The notes below the pieces were generated by a model. That model searched no databases. It was not told the origin of the DNA and saw only the letters and a program-made list of their open reading frames with translations. The translations under genes and the position numbers were made by a program. 64,000 bases of DNA. Origin: CAVPCY01 sp963702525. Its GTDB lineage: Bacteria; Actinomycetota; Coriobacteriia; Anaerosomatales; PHET01. The stretch lies in assembly GCA_963702525.1 (NCBI GenBank), contig CAVPCY010000009.1:1-64000 (forward strand). Reading direction: 5' to 3'. Shown piece by piece: positions 10,748-19,676 of this stretch. Numbering within the stretch: position 1 is the first letter of the stretch; each line of letters opens with the position of its first letter.

Positions 10748-12964
10748 CTACCGCTGGCCCTTCTTGACCTGGGTCTCGCCCGGAAGCATCCTTCGCGCCT
10801 CGAACACACCATCCACCAGTCGGACTTCACGGAGCAGGGCGTCGAGGCGGCCCATCTCTCCGATCTCGAAGAGGAACCGCATGTCCACGAGGCCGTCTCT
10901 GTGCGTGGTGGTCGCCGAGGACAGGATGTTCACCCCGGACTCGCCGATCGCCATGGTGACGTCCTGAAGCAAGCGAAGGCGATCGAGTGCTTCGACGAAG
11001 ATCTCGACCTGATACGTCGCCTTGCTGCCCGAGTCCCAGTCGACCTCGATGATCCGCTCTGGGCTCGAGAGTAGCTCGGCGGCGTTGGGACACGTCGTCC
11101 GGTGAACGCTCACACCGCGCCCGCGAGTCACGAAGCCGATGATCTCATCGCCGGGCACAGGATTGCAGCAGCGGGCGAGCCGTACGAGCACGTCGTCGAT
11201 GCCCTTGACCACAACTCCCCCGCCGGTCCGGTGGCGTGCGCGCCGAGGCGGGACCATCGGCTGATCCAGCGGAAGCTCCTCCGCCTTGACCTGCTCTTTT
11301 GCCGCCGCATCGCCCTCCTTGCTCATAAGCTTGAGCAGGTGCGTGCCCACCAGTTTCGCCGAGAGTTTGCCGGCGCCGATCTGCGCCAAGAGGTCCTCGC
11401 CTTTGGCGTAGTTCATCTCGCCGGCGACAGCATCGAGCGCCTTCTCGGCTGCCTTGCTCCCGATGCCCATGCCGTGCTTGCGCATCACCTTGGACAGTTC
11501 GTCCTTGCCACCATGAAGGTCATCTACACGGTTAGCCTTTGAGAAGTAGTTGCGGATCTTCGATCGCGCCGAGGACGTCTTGACGATGTTGAGCCAGTCT
11601 CGGCTGGGACTCGCGTTCTTGTTGGTGAGCACGTCGATCCTATCGCCCATCTGCAGCTCGTAGCTCAAGGGGACGATCGCGCCGTTGACCTTGGCGCCCA
11701 CGCAGTGGTTCCCCACCTCCGTGTGGATGGCGTACGCGAAGTCGATCGGTGTCGACCCCGTCTTGAGCGAGATCACGTCGCCTTTGGGCGTGAAGACGAA
11801 GACCTCCTCTTCGAACAGGTCGATCTTGAGCGCCTCCATGAACTCGCGCGGGTCCTTGAGTTCCGTCTGCCACTCGAGCATCTGCCGAAGCCACGCCAGC
11901 CGCTCGTCGAAGGACTCGTCGCCGCGGCTCCCCTCTTTGTAGCGCCAATGGGCGGCCACACCGTACTCGGCGGTCCGATGCATGTCCTCGGTACGGATCT
12001 GGATCTCGAGAGGCCGGCCGGAGGGGCCGATGACGGTTGTGTGCAGCGACTGGTACATGTTGAACTTGGGCATCGCCACGTAGTCCTTGAACCGTCCGGG
12101 CACCGGCTTCCAGATGCTGTGGACCGTGCCGAGCGCGCCGTAGACATCCTTGACCGAGTCGACGATGACCCTGAGAGCGATCAGGTCGTAGATCTCGTTG
12201 AAGTCCTTACCCTTGCCCGCCATCTTCTGGTAGATACTGTAAAGATGCTTGGGCCGGCCGGCGATCTCAGCTGTGATGCCTACCTGAGCCAGTTCGTCGT
12301 GCAACTGGTCGATGACCTGGCCGGCGTATGCCTCGCGCTCGGTGCGGCTCTCGGCGACCATCCGGCCGACTTGGTGGAACTTGAGGGGCTCCAGATAGTA
12401 GAAGGCCAAGTCCTCGAGTTCCCACTTCACCTGGCTGATGCCCAACCTGTGTGCGAGCGGCGCATATATCTCCATCGTCTCGCGGGCCTTCTCGACTCGC
12501 CTCTCGGGAGGCAGGGCCGCGAGGGTCCGCATGTTGTGGAGGCGGTCCGCCAGCTTGATGAGGATGACCCGTATGTCTTTGGCCATCGCGATGAGCATCT
12601 TGCGCAGGTTGTTGCTTTGCTGCTCGGAGAGCGTCTCGAACTCGATACGACCAAGCTTGGTCACTCCGTCCACGAGTTCCGCGACTTCGTCGCCGAACTG
12701 CTCGCGGACCTGCGTCATCGTGACATCGGAGTCCTCGACGGTGTCGTGCAACAACGCCGCCTTCAGAGTGGCTGTGTCGAGGTGGAGCTCGGCGAGGATG
12801 AGCGCCACCTCGATGGGGTGATTGATGAAGGGTTCGCCGCTCTTGCGCGACTGGCCCTCGTGCGCGCTGACGGCGAACTCGTATGCCAAGTCGAGCCCGG
12901 TGAGGTCGGCGTCAGGGTTGTAGGCCCTGACCTGCGCCTCAATCTGTTCGAGCGTGGCGGCCAT
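10748..12964 (-). CDS. rel: Bifunctional (p)ppGpp synthetase/hydrolase, RelA/SpoT family
   Basis: A 738-residue Rel enzyme that makes and degrades the alarmone (p)ppGpp in the cytoplasm. From the N-terminus it has an HD hydrolase domain with intact HPIEVA and LLHDTVEDSD motifs, the synthetase domain (GRPKHLYSIYQKM, then DLIALRVIV and the substrate-binding YQSLHTTVIGP region), a TGS domain (VFTPKGDVISLKTGSTPIDFAYAIHTEVG region), a zinc-finger-like/CC region (ARCCNPVPGDEIIG) and a C-terminal ACT domain. The intact HD residues predict that hydrolase activity is retained, as in single-Rel Gram-positives. I chose the ATG at 12964, preceded by GAAGGA at normal spacing; the frame stays open upstream to 13195 but those residues are not conserved-looking. 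The metallo-hydrolase starts immediately downstream. Confidence 0.96.
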   Translation of the reverse strand: MAATLEQIEAQVRAYNPDADLTGLDLAYEFAVSAHEGQSRKSGEPFINHPIEVALILAELHLDTATLKAALLHDTVEDSDVTMTQVREQFGDEVAELVDGVTKLGRIEFETLSEQQSNNLRKMLIAMAKDIRVILIKLADRLHNMRTLAALPPERRVEKARETMEIYAPLAHRLGISQVKWELEDLAFYYLEPLKFHQVGRMVAESRTEREAYAGQVIDQLHDELAQVGITAEIAGRPKHLYSIYQKMAGKGKDFNEIYDLIALRVIVDSVKDVYGALGTVHSIWKPVPGRFKDYVAMPKFNMYQSLHTTVIGPSGRPLEIQIRTEDMHRTAEYGVAAHWRYKEGSRGDESFDERLAWLRQMLEWQTELKDPREFMEALKIDLFEEEVFVFTPKGDVISLKTGSTPIDFAYAIHTEVGNHCVGAKVNGAIVPLSYELQMGDRIDVLTNKNASPSRDWLNIVKTSSARSKIRNYFSKANRVDDLHGGKDELSKVMRKHGMGIGSKAAEKALDAVAGEMNYAKGEDLLAQIGAGKLSAKLVGTHLLKLMSKEGDAAAKEQVKAEELPLDQPMVPPRRARHRTGGGVVVKGIDDVLVRLARCCNPVPGDEIIGFVTRGRGVSVHRTTCPNAAELLSSPERIIEVDWDSGSKATYQVEIFVEALDRLRLLQDVTMAIGESGVNILSSATTTHRDGLVDMRFLFEIGEMGRLDALLREVRLVDGVFEARRMLPGETQVKKGQR

Positions 12965-13128
12965 CGTCGTCCTTCGTGAGTGTTGGCACCGCTGACGGTA
13001 CTGGGGGCTCACGCGGAAGCGGTGGCCGAGCTCAACAACCGTCACGTGCGTAGTATACGTTGCGCGTGCCATCACCGCAGGTGCCGAGGCGCCGACAGTA
13101 GCATGGCCGATCGCCTCGCTCGCCTTCG

Positions 13129-16100
13129 CTAGGACGGAAGAATCGGACGGTTGAACCGCTCCAGAAGCTCCTCGGGCGGGCTCGACATGACCCACTCGCG
13201 GAACACCTGGAACTCGGCGATCTCGTCAAGCCCTTCCGAGTAGCGCACGCTGCTCGTCAGGTCGACCTTGCCGGCAGCGGGAACCAAGGACAGCCTTCGG
13301 TAGGCGCCGTGGCCCTCACCGACCACGAACCCCAGCTCGCGGAAGATACCGAGTCCGGAGGACACGCCTCGATCGTCCAGCCCGCAGCCACGATCCAGTT
13401 TGCGGCACCGCTCGGCGAGCTCGGCGTTGGTGAGTTCGAATGCCCCCCCTTCGGCGGCATGGAGGTCGCGTAGCACCCGGTAGAGGACAGCGAGGTCGTC
13501 GCGTTCAGGTGCAGAAGCGGCGAGTATCCGCTCATTGATTCGAGCGTCTTTGTCACCGAAGAGCAGGTGGACCCGAGCCATCGCCCCGTCGCGGCCTGCC
13601 CGACCCGCCATCTGGTTGAACTCGACGTCGTTGAAGGGCAGGTGGTAGAGCACGACGTTGCGGATATCGGGGATGTTCACGCCCTCGCCAAAGGCGCTCG
13701 TCGCGACGACCACGCGCACGTCGCCGGCCCTGAAGGCGTGCTCAACCGCATGGCGGACCGAGCGGGAGAGCCCCCCGTTGTAGAACGCCGCATGCCACGC
13801 GAGTTCGGGTACGCGCTTGCGCAACAGGCGCGCAAGCCGCACAGAAGCATCCCGCGAGTTGACGTAGATCACCGTCTTGCCGCCCGATGCGGCCAACCGC
13901 AGGATCTGTTCGTCCTTGTCGGCGCCGGAGCGTCTGTCCTCGACAGCAAGGTTGTCGCGCACCGTGGGGTCGAGCACGACGGAGTGGATCCCGAGCGACT
14001 CTCGGATCGAGGCGGCCACATCGTTCGAAGCGGTCGCGGTGACGGCCAGCACGGTGGGTCCGCCAAGTACCTCGAGCGCTTCTCCCAATCGCGAGTACGC
14101 CGGCCGGTGACCGGCCCGCGCGCGCCCGACGTGGTGCGCCTCGTCGACAACCATGAAGCGCACGCGGCCGCACTCGGCGAATCGTGCCGCATGGAAGTGA
14201 AGGAACTCGGGCGTGGTCAGAACGACGTCGAGCGTGCCGTTGGAGAGCGCCTGGAAGGCGGCGTCCCGGTCACCTTGTGAGGTCTCCCCGGTGACGGTGC
14301 GCACGGCCAGACCGACGCTCGTGAACACCTCGTCCAGGTGAAAGGCCTGGTCGGCGACGAGAGCGCGCAGCGGAAACACGAAGACACTCGCGCCGTTGTC
14401 TCGCAGTGCTAGCCTGGCGGCATGCAGGTGGAAGATCAGCGACTTGCCACGACCAGTCGCCATGACAGCGAGCGTGCTACGCGATTCGGCCAGCGCCGCG
14501 AGAGCCTCGACCTGCGCCGAGTGCAACTTGCGATCTCCGATGAAGCGCCTTACCAGCTCGGCGTCGAGTTCGGCAGGGAGCAGCCCGGCCAACTCCTCGC
14601 GGTTGCCGATGCGAACGCCGGCTGCCTCGGCCTCATCTTGGACAGCATCGCGCCTGGTGAGCAAGACGTTCACGCCGAACGCATGCTCGCCGCCACCCGT
14701 GATGTCGGTGACCTCGACGTCGTACTCGACACCCCGATCGATAGCAGGCGCAAGAGCTGCAGCGAGTCGACGGTTGAGGTACCCGACCTGATTGCCGCGC
14801 GGGTCGACCAACGCGCAGGCGTTGGGGTCGAACTCGTTGTCCGGCTGCCTCACAAGCCGCAGCGGCGTACTTGCCGTGAGCACGGCTAGCACGTCTTGGC
14901 GCCCCTCGAAGGTCACGCCGGCGAGCTTCGTGTGAAACGAAGGCGCGTCTTCTATGCCCGCATACTCCTCGCGAGCCAGGATCTCATCGGCGTGAGCGAA
15001 GAGGTCGTCGACCAAGTCAGCCGCTGGTGAACGAAGCGCCTCCCTGACATGGATGTCCCGCACGATGAGCTGGGTCCTGCTGCGACCGCGCCACTGATCC
15101 ACCTCAAGCTGGAATGCGAGGTCGACGGCGTTCCCACACTCCGCCAGCTGCTCGATGTCTCGGCACCTGAACGCGATGGCGGGCACGGACGCGACACCGT
15201 CGAAAGCGACGAAGCGCAGGTGGTTCCCGGTCTTGCCCACGCGCCCTCGATCGTTCATGAACACCCTGCGCGCAGCAAGCACCGGCCTGGCGTTCGCGTG
15301 ACCGAACGGCCCGAGCAGCGAGATCTCGGCACCGAGCTCGGTGCTGACCTCGTCGAGCGAGATCTCGGCGTCCAGCACGGTCGCGACCTCGAAGTCCTCG
15401 GCAGGCAGGGTGGCCAACTCGGCGAGGAGCATCTCTCGGAAGTACTCGAGGTTCTCAGCCTTGAGGGTGAGTCCCACCGCGGCTGCGTGCCCTCCGAATC
15501 GCTCGAGCACGCCCGAACACTTGGAGACCGCCGCGAACAGGTCGACCGACCCCACCGAGCGCGCGGAGCCCTTCGCCACCCCGTCCTCGAGAGCGAACAG
15601 GAACGCGGGCACACCGAAGGAGTGCGCGAGGCGCGACGCCACGATGCCCTTGACTCCCTCGTGCCACCCCTCGCCCGCCAGCACGAGCGCCCGCTCGCCG
15701 GAGTAGACGCGCTCGGCGAGCGCGGTGGCAGCTTCGGTGAGGTCGGCTTCGACCGTCTGCCGCAGCCGGTTGTGCTCGTCGAGCCTGAGGGCAAGTCCCT
15801 CGGCCACCACTGGATCGTCGGCGAGCAGTAGGTCCAGCGCGTCTTGCGGGTCGCCGACGCGTCCGGCGGCGTTGAGCCGCGGGGCGATCGCGAAGGCCAC
15901 ATCGTCGGCCGAGAACCCGTCGAGCGAGACACCGGCCACTGCACACAACGCCGCGATCGACGGCGTGCCGCCTGCGCGAGCCCGTCGCACGCCGGCGGCG
16001 ACGAGAGCGCGGTTCTCGCCGATAAGCGCAACGACATCGGCGACGGTCCCCAGCATCGCCATGTCGGCGAGATCCTTCCACCCATCCTCGTCTCCGAGCA

Positions 16101-16743
16101 AGGCGCCAACCCGTTGAACGAGCTTCAGCGCGACACCGGCGCCGGCAAGGTCGCGTGACGGGCACTCCTCGGCGAGCTTGGGATTGGCCACCGGGATCGT
16201 GGAGGGAACGTGCTCGCCCGGTTCGTGATGATCGGTCACGACCACGTCCACGCCGTGCGACAGCAGCTGCGCGACCTCGTCGGCCGAGGATATGCCGCAG
16301 TCCACGGTCACCACGAGGTCCGGCGAGTGCTTCAGCACGCGTTCGATCGCCGCGGGCGTCAAACCGTAGCCCTCACGGAACCTGTGCGGCACGATCGCTT
16401 CGACCGACGCCCCAAGCGCTGCAAGGCCGCGTCGCGCCACCGCCGCGGCACTGATGCCGTCGAGGTCGAAGTCACCGAATACGAGAATGCGCTCATCGGT
16501 CTGCACCGCCCTAGCGACGCGCTCAGCAGCCGCGTCCATTCCTGGGATCAGAGACGGGTCGAGCCAGTCCCGCCCCAGCGATGGCTCGATGAAGCGCTTC
16601 GCCTGCTCGGCGCTCTCGATCCCGCGGGAAACGAGGATGCGCGCGACAACGTGCGACAGGCCGGTATCGGCGGCCAGACGCGCCACGCTGTGCTCGTCGG
16701 CGGGAGCCAACGACCATTTCCTGGAGTCACACACCTCGGACAT
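13129..16743 (-). CDS. recJ: RecJ exonuclease fused to HIRAN and RecQ-like helicase domains
   Basis: A 1,204-residue fusion for DNA repair. Residues 1-600 are a RecJ single-strand 5'-3' exonuclease with the DHH phosphoesterase motifs DFDLDG (91-96), VDCGIS, TDHHE (170-174), the DHHA1 segment (FGGHAAAVGL) and an OB-like C-terminal part. Residues about 610-690 look like a HIRAN domain (FHTKLAGVTFEG, NEFDPNACALVD, VGYLNRRLA). The remainder is a RecQ-type superfamily 2 helicase with Walker A ATGRGKS, DEAH box VVDEAHH, TATAS and the motif VI region QMAGRAGRDG. RecJ and RecQ normally cooperate in RecF-pathway resection, so the fusion is functionally sensible. The ATG at 16743 has AGGA upstream. It lies between secF and rel. 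No frame interruption is seen over 3.6 kb. Confidence 0.93.
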   Translation of the reverse strand: MSEVCDSRKWSLAPADEHSVARLAADTGLSHVVARILVSRGIESAEQAKRFIEPSLGRDWLDPSLIPGMDAAAERVARAVQTDERILVFGDFDLDGISAAAVARRGLAALGASVEAIVPHRFREGYGLTPAAIERVLKHSPDLVVTVDCGISSADEVAQLLSHGVDVVVTDHHEPGEHVPSTIPVANPKLAEECPSRDLAGAGVALKLVQRVGALLGDEDGWKDLADMAMLGTVADVVALIGENRALVAAGVRRARAGGTPSIAALCAVAGVSLDGFSADDVAFAIAPRLNAAGRVGDPQDALDLLLADDPVVAEGLALRLDEHNRLRQTVEADLTEAATALAERVYSGERALVLAGEGWHEGVKGIVASRLAHSFGVPAFLFALEDGVAKGSARSVGSVDLFAAVSKCSGVLERFGGHAAAVGLTLKAENLEYFREMLLAELATLPAEDFEVATVLDAEISLDEVSTELGAEISLLGPFGHANARPVLAARRVFMNDRGRVGKTGNHLRFVAFDGVASVPAIAFRCRDIEQLAECGNAVDLAFQLEVDQWRGRSRTQLIVRDIHVREALRSPAADLVDDLFAHADEILAREEYAGIEDAPSFHTKLAGVTFEGRQDVLAVLTASTPLRLVRQPDNEFDPNACALVDPRGNQVGYLNRRLAAALAPAIDRGVEYDVEVTDITGGGEHAFGVNVLLTRRDAVQDEAEAAGVRIGNREELAGLLPAELDAELVRRFIGDRKLHSAQVEALAALAESRSTLAVMATGRGKSLIFHLHAARLALRDNGASVFVFPLRALVADQAFHLDEVFTSVGLAVRTVTGETSQGDRDAAFQALSNGTLDVVLTTPEFLHFHAARFAECGRVRFMVVDEAHHVGRARAGHRPAYSRLGEALEVLGGPTVLAVTATASNDVAASIRESLGIHSVVLDPTVRDNLAVEDRRSGADKDEQILRLAASGGKTVIYVNSRDASVRLARLLRKRVPELAWHAAFYNGGLSRSVRHAVEHAFRAGDVRVVVATSAFGEGVNIPDIRNVVLYHLPFNDVEFNQMAGRAGRDGAMARVHLLFGDKDARINERILAASAPERDDLAVLYRVLRDLHAAEGGAFELTNAELAERCRKLDRGCGLDDRGVSSGLGIFRELGFVVGEGHGAYRRLSLVPAAGKVDLTSSVRYSEGLDEIAEFQVFREWVMSSPPEELLERFNRPILPS

Positions 16744-16761
16744 GGCCCCATCCTAGCCGAC

Positions 16762-16791
16762 GGGGCCGACACCGCTTACGGTGCCGACCCC
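16762..16791 (-). terminator. Long hairpin between secF and the recJ fusion gene
   Basis: A 13-bp stem (two G-U pairs) with a TAAG loop in the 76-base gap between the secF stop and the recJ start. It could terminate most secDF transcripts or act as a processing site. No T-run follows on the minus strand, as with the other hairpins in this window. Confidence 0.5.
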
Positions 16792-16819
16792 ACGAATGCA
16801 ACTGCGAACGCGGTGCGCC

Positions 16820-17734
16820 CTAGGCGTCCGCGTACTTCTTCTTGAGCGCGGCGTACTTGGGCTCGCTCTCCTTCCACATGGCGTAGAGCGGCGAGGCGAC
16901 ACCGATCGAGGAGTAGGCCCCGACGAGCATGCCGATCGAGAGCGCGAGCGCGAAGTCCTTCAGCGTCTCGCCGCCGAAGAAGAGCATCACGAGTACCGGA
17001 ATCAGTGAGGTGATGGTGGTGTTGATGGACCGTACGAAGACCTCGTTTATCGACTCGTTGGCCATCTGCATGAACGACTGCTTCGCCAGATGCTGCGAGT
17101 TCTCCTTGATTCGGTGGAAGACCACGATCGTGTCGTAGAGCGAGTATCCCAGGATCGTGAGCAACGCCGCGATGGTGTTCGGCGTGACCTCGTAGCCCAG
17201 CAGCGCGTAGATGCCGAGCGTGATCAGGATGTCGTGAACCAGGGCGACTACCGCGGTGACCGACATCTTGTATTCGAAGCGTACCGAGATGTAGAGCAGG
17301 ATCGCGGCGAGGGACAGACCGAGCGCCATCAGTGCACGGTTCGTGATGTTCTTGCCCCACCCGGGACCTATCGTGGTGACCTGGAACGAGGCTGGCGGCA
17401 GCTTGACAGCGACCGCGACAGCGGCGGCATCGCCGGACGCCTCGTCGGGGTCGGTCACCTCCGTGCGGACGATGAAGCCCTTCACGCCCTGCGCTTCGGT
17501 GGTCTGCACGTTGGGATTGGTCACACCCGCGTCCTCGAATGCTTTGCGCATCTGTTCGATGGTGACCTCCCCGGAGTTCACCACGCTGATCGAGGTGCCG
17601 CCCTGAAACTCGATGCCGAACCTCAAGCCGAACGAGGGCAGCAGCAACGCCGCGATGGACAGGACGAGCAACACGCCTGAGATGGCGAACATGATCTTGC
17701 GGTGGCCGAGGAAGTCGATATGGAACCTAGACAC
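16820..17734 (-). CDS. secF: Protein translocase subunit SecF
   Basis: A membrane subunit of the SecDF complex, which uses the proton gradient to help pull exported proteins through SecYEG. About 304 residues with six transmembrane segments and a periplasmic-type domain after the first; the signature GIEFQGGTSI (after helix 1) and the helix 4-6 region with FEYKMSVTAVVALVHDI and YDTIVVFHRIKEN are present. I prefer the GTG at 17734, nine bases after a GGGGG Shine-Dalgarno; a GTG at 17743 is possible. Either way the start lies within the 3' end of secD, indicating translational coupling. Upstream order tgt-yajC-secD-secF is a widespread bacterial arrangement. Confidence 0.96.
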   Translation of the reverse strand: MSRFHIDFLGHRKIMFAISGVLLVLSIAALLLPSFGLRFGIEFQGGTSISVVNSGEVTIEQMRKAFEDAGVTNPNVQTTEAQGVKGFIVRTEVTDPDEASGDAAAVAVAVKLPPASFQVTTIGPGWGKNITNRALMALGLSLAAILLYISVRFEYKMSVTAVVALVHDILITLGIYALLGYEVTPNTIAALLTILGYSLYDTIVVFHRIKENSQHLAKQSFMQMANESINEVFVRSINTTITSLIPVLVMLFFGGETLKDFALALSIGMLVGAYSSIGVASPLYAMWKESEPKYAALKKKYADA

Positions 17735-19082
17735 CCGCAACACCCCCCTTCGGGGCCTTGCCGGTTGGCGCGGCTGCGCTGTCCTTGGTCAGGCCCCAGA
17801 ACGCCGGCGCCTTGCCGATCACTGACTCGCCCAGAAGGACGAGACTCGGACGTTTGAACAGGACCATCATGACGATGTCGCAGACTATTCCGATCGTGAG
17901 CGTCAGCGCGAAGCCGCGGACGGGGCCGATCGCGACGAAATAGAGCACCGCCGCCGAGACCAGTGTCACGAGGTCTGCGTCGATGCTCGTGTACATGCCG
18001 TGGCGCGATCCCGAGTTGGCAGCCGAGCGGATGGTCTTGCCCATCCGCACTTCCTCCTTGAAGCGCTCGAGAATCAGGATCGACGAGTCGGCGGCCAGAC
18101 CGATCGTGAGCACGATGCCGGCGATGCCCGGCAGCGTGAGCGCGAAGAAGCCCAACTGCGACAGCAGGGCCAGGATTCCGAGGAAGAACGACGCGAACGT
18201 GATCAGAGCCGCGACAGTCAGCAGACCGAGGCCGCGGTAGAACAGCAGAACGTAGAGCGCCACGAGCGATAGGCCGATGACCATCGCCAGCACACCCTGC
18301 CTGAGCGAGTCTTGGCCGAGTGTGGGCCCGACGACCCTCGACTCCGAGAACACGAGCGTAACCGGGAGCGATCCGGTCTCAAGCACCGTCTTGAGCTGCT
18401 TGGCGGTCTCGGCGGTGAAGCTGCCCGAGATCGCCGTACTGCCGTCGAGGATGGGCTCGTTCACTCGTGGAGCAGACTGCACGGTGCCGTCGAGCACGAC
18501 TGCGACGAGCTTACCCACGCTCGCGGACGTGTACTCAGCCCACTTCTTCGTCCCTTCGGCGTTCATCGAGAGGTTGACCTCGATCTCACCGGTGTTCGGG
18601 TTTTGCGACACCGCGGCGTTTCGCACGACCTCGCCTGTCAGGAACGGCTGGTAGGTGCCCTTCTTGACCTGGACGCCCTGCTCGCCCGCGCTGATCGCCG
18701 CGACCGTCGCCGAGTCCGTGATCGAAGCGACGTCCACGAACTCCAGCTGACCGGTACTGCCCAGGACAGCGAGTGCCTCCTGGGCGTTCTTGATGCCGGG
18801 GATCTGAACGAGCAGCGAGTCGTTGCCCTGGCGCTGGATCGATGCTTCCCGAACGCCGAGACGGTCGACCCTGTTGCGGACGATCAGCTCGGCACGCTCC
18901 ATGACCGCAGCGGTCACCGGCGTCGTCGTCGACTCCTCAGCCGTGAGGATGACCGACAGGCCACCCTGGATGTCGAGGCCTTGGGTGATCTTCTGAGCCG
19001 GGGGCCACAGTATCGCCCACGAGGCGACGACGAGCACCAGCGCGAGCGCCAGCAATAGGATGTTCTGTTGCTTCTGGTCCAT
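17727..19082 (-). CDS. secD: Protein translocase subunit SecD
   Basis: Partner of SecF in the Sec translocation-assisting complex. About 451 residues: N-terminal helix (LLLALALVLVVASWAIL), the GLDIQGGLSVILTAE signature after it, the large external P1 domain, then five more helices with the conserved region GLAADSSILILERFKEE and GPVRGFALTLTIGI. I take the ATG at 19082 (MDQKQQN), which follows GAAGG at seven bases; an ATG at 19097 would place the Shine-Dalgarno inside the gene. Its 3' end overlaps secF. Confidence 0.96.
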   Translation of the reverse strand: MDQKQQNILLLALALVLVVASWAILWPPAQKITQGLDIQGGLSVILTAEESTTTPVTAAVMERAELIVRNRVDRLGVREASIQRQGNDSLLVQIPGIKNAQEALAVLGSTGQLEFVDVASITDSATVAAISAGEQGVQVKKGTYQPFLTGEVVRNAAVSQNPNTGEIEVNLSMNAEGTKKWAEYTSASVGKLVAVVLDGTVQSAPRVNEPILDGSTAISGSFTAETAKQLKTVLETGSLPVTLVFSESRVVGPTLGQDSLRQGVLAMVIGLSLVALYVLLFYRGLGLLTVAALITFASFFLGILALLSQLGFFALTLPGIAGIVLTIGLAADSSILILERFKEEVRMGKTIRSAANSGSRHGMYTSIDADLVTLVSAAVLYFVAIGPVRGFALTLTIGIVCDIVMMVLFKRPSLVLLGESVIGKAPAFWGLTKDSAAAPTGKAPKGGVAGV

Positions 19083-19178
19083 GCTCCTGCCTTCCATACC
19101 TTGCTTCAGTCACAGCTCCGTGCAGGAGCCTTGTTCCACATCGACGCGGCCGGCGCCAACCGCCCGCGCCACCACCGG

Positions 19179-19553
19179 CTATGACAACGGCGACGCGCTC
19201 TCGTCGTCAGGCTCGGCATCCTGACCAGACTCGGCCTCGACCGTCTCATCGTCGGCGTCCTCGACATCGTCTGCGGCTTCCGCGGCCGCCGCATCCTTCG
19301 GCGCGACCACCTGTGCGATCGCCGCCTTGGCCAGCTCTAGCTCCGAGCCATCGGCGACACGAACGCGGATCCGTTCGCCCACCTCGATGATCACGGCGTA
19401 GATGCCGCCTACCGTGACGATCTCATCCCCAGGCTTGATGGAGGCGAGCATCTCGCGCTGAGCGGTCGCGCGCTTCTGCTGCGGCCTGATGATCAGGAAG
19501 TAGAAGACCCCGATGATCAGGAGTATCGGCAGGAACTGCTGCAACTGCGCCAT
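19179..19553 (-). CDS. yajC: Sec accessory membrane protein YajC
   Basis: A 124-residue protein with one N-terminal transmembrane helix (LPILLIIGVFYFLIIRPQQK), followed by the typical KPGDEIVTVGGIYA motif, and an acidic, low-complexity C-terminal tail (EAADDVEDADDETVEAE). YajC associates with SecDF at the membrane. The start ATG at 19553 begins MAQLQQFLP; an in-frame extension to 19607 lacks family resemblance. It lies between tgt and secD on the same strand, the usual context. Confidence 0.93.
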   Translation of the reverse strand: MAQLQQFLPILLIIGVFYFLIIRPQQKRATAQREMLASIKPGDEIVTVGGIYAVIIEVGERIRVRVADGSELELAKAAIAQVVAPKDAAAAEAADDVEDADDETVEAESGQDAEPDDESASPLS

Positions 19554-19676
19554 GGTCGCGCGCCTTTCTAGCGTGAGGGCCGCTGTACGCCCCAAGCGCA
19601 CAGCCAACGGACAATCTTACCTGTGAAACGCCCTTCGCGGAAGCGAGAATGTGAGTTCTTCGTCCTCGCGGCGGAA

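Noticed and set aside
11705..12979. A 424-codon plus-strand open frame opposite rel
   Set aside because: Antisense shadow of rel.
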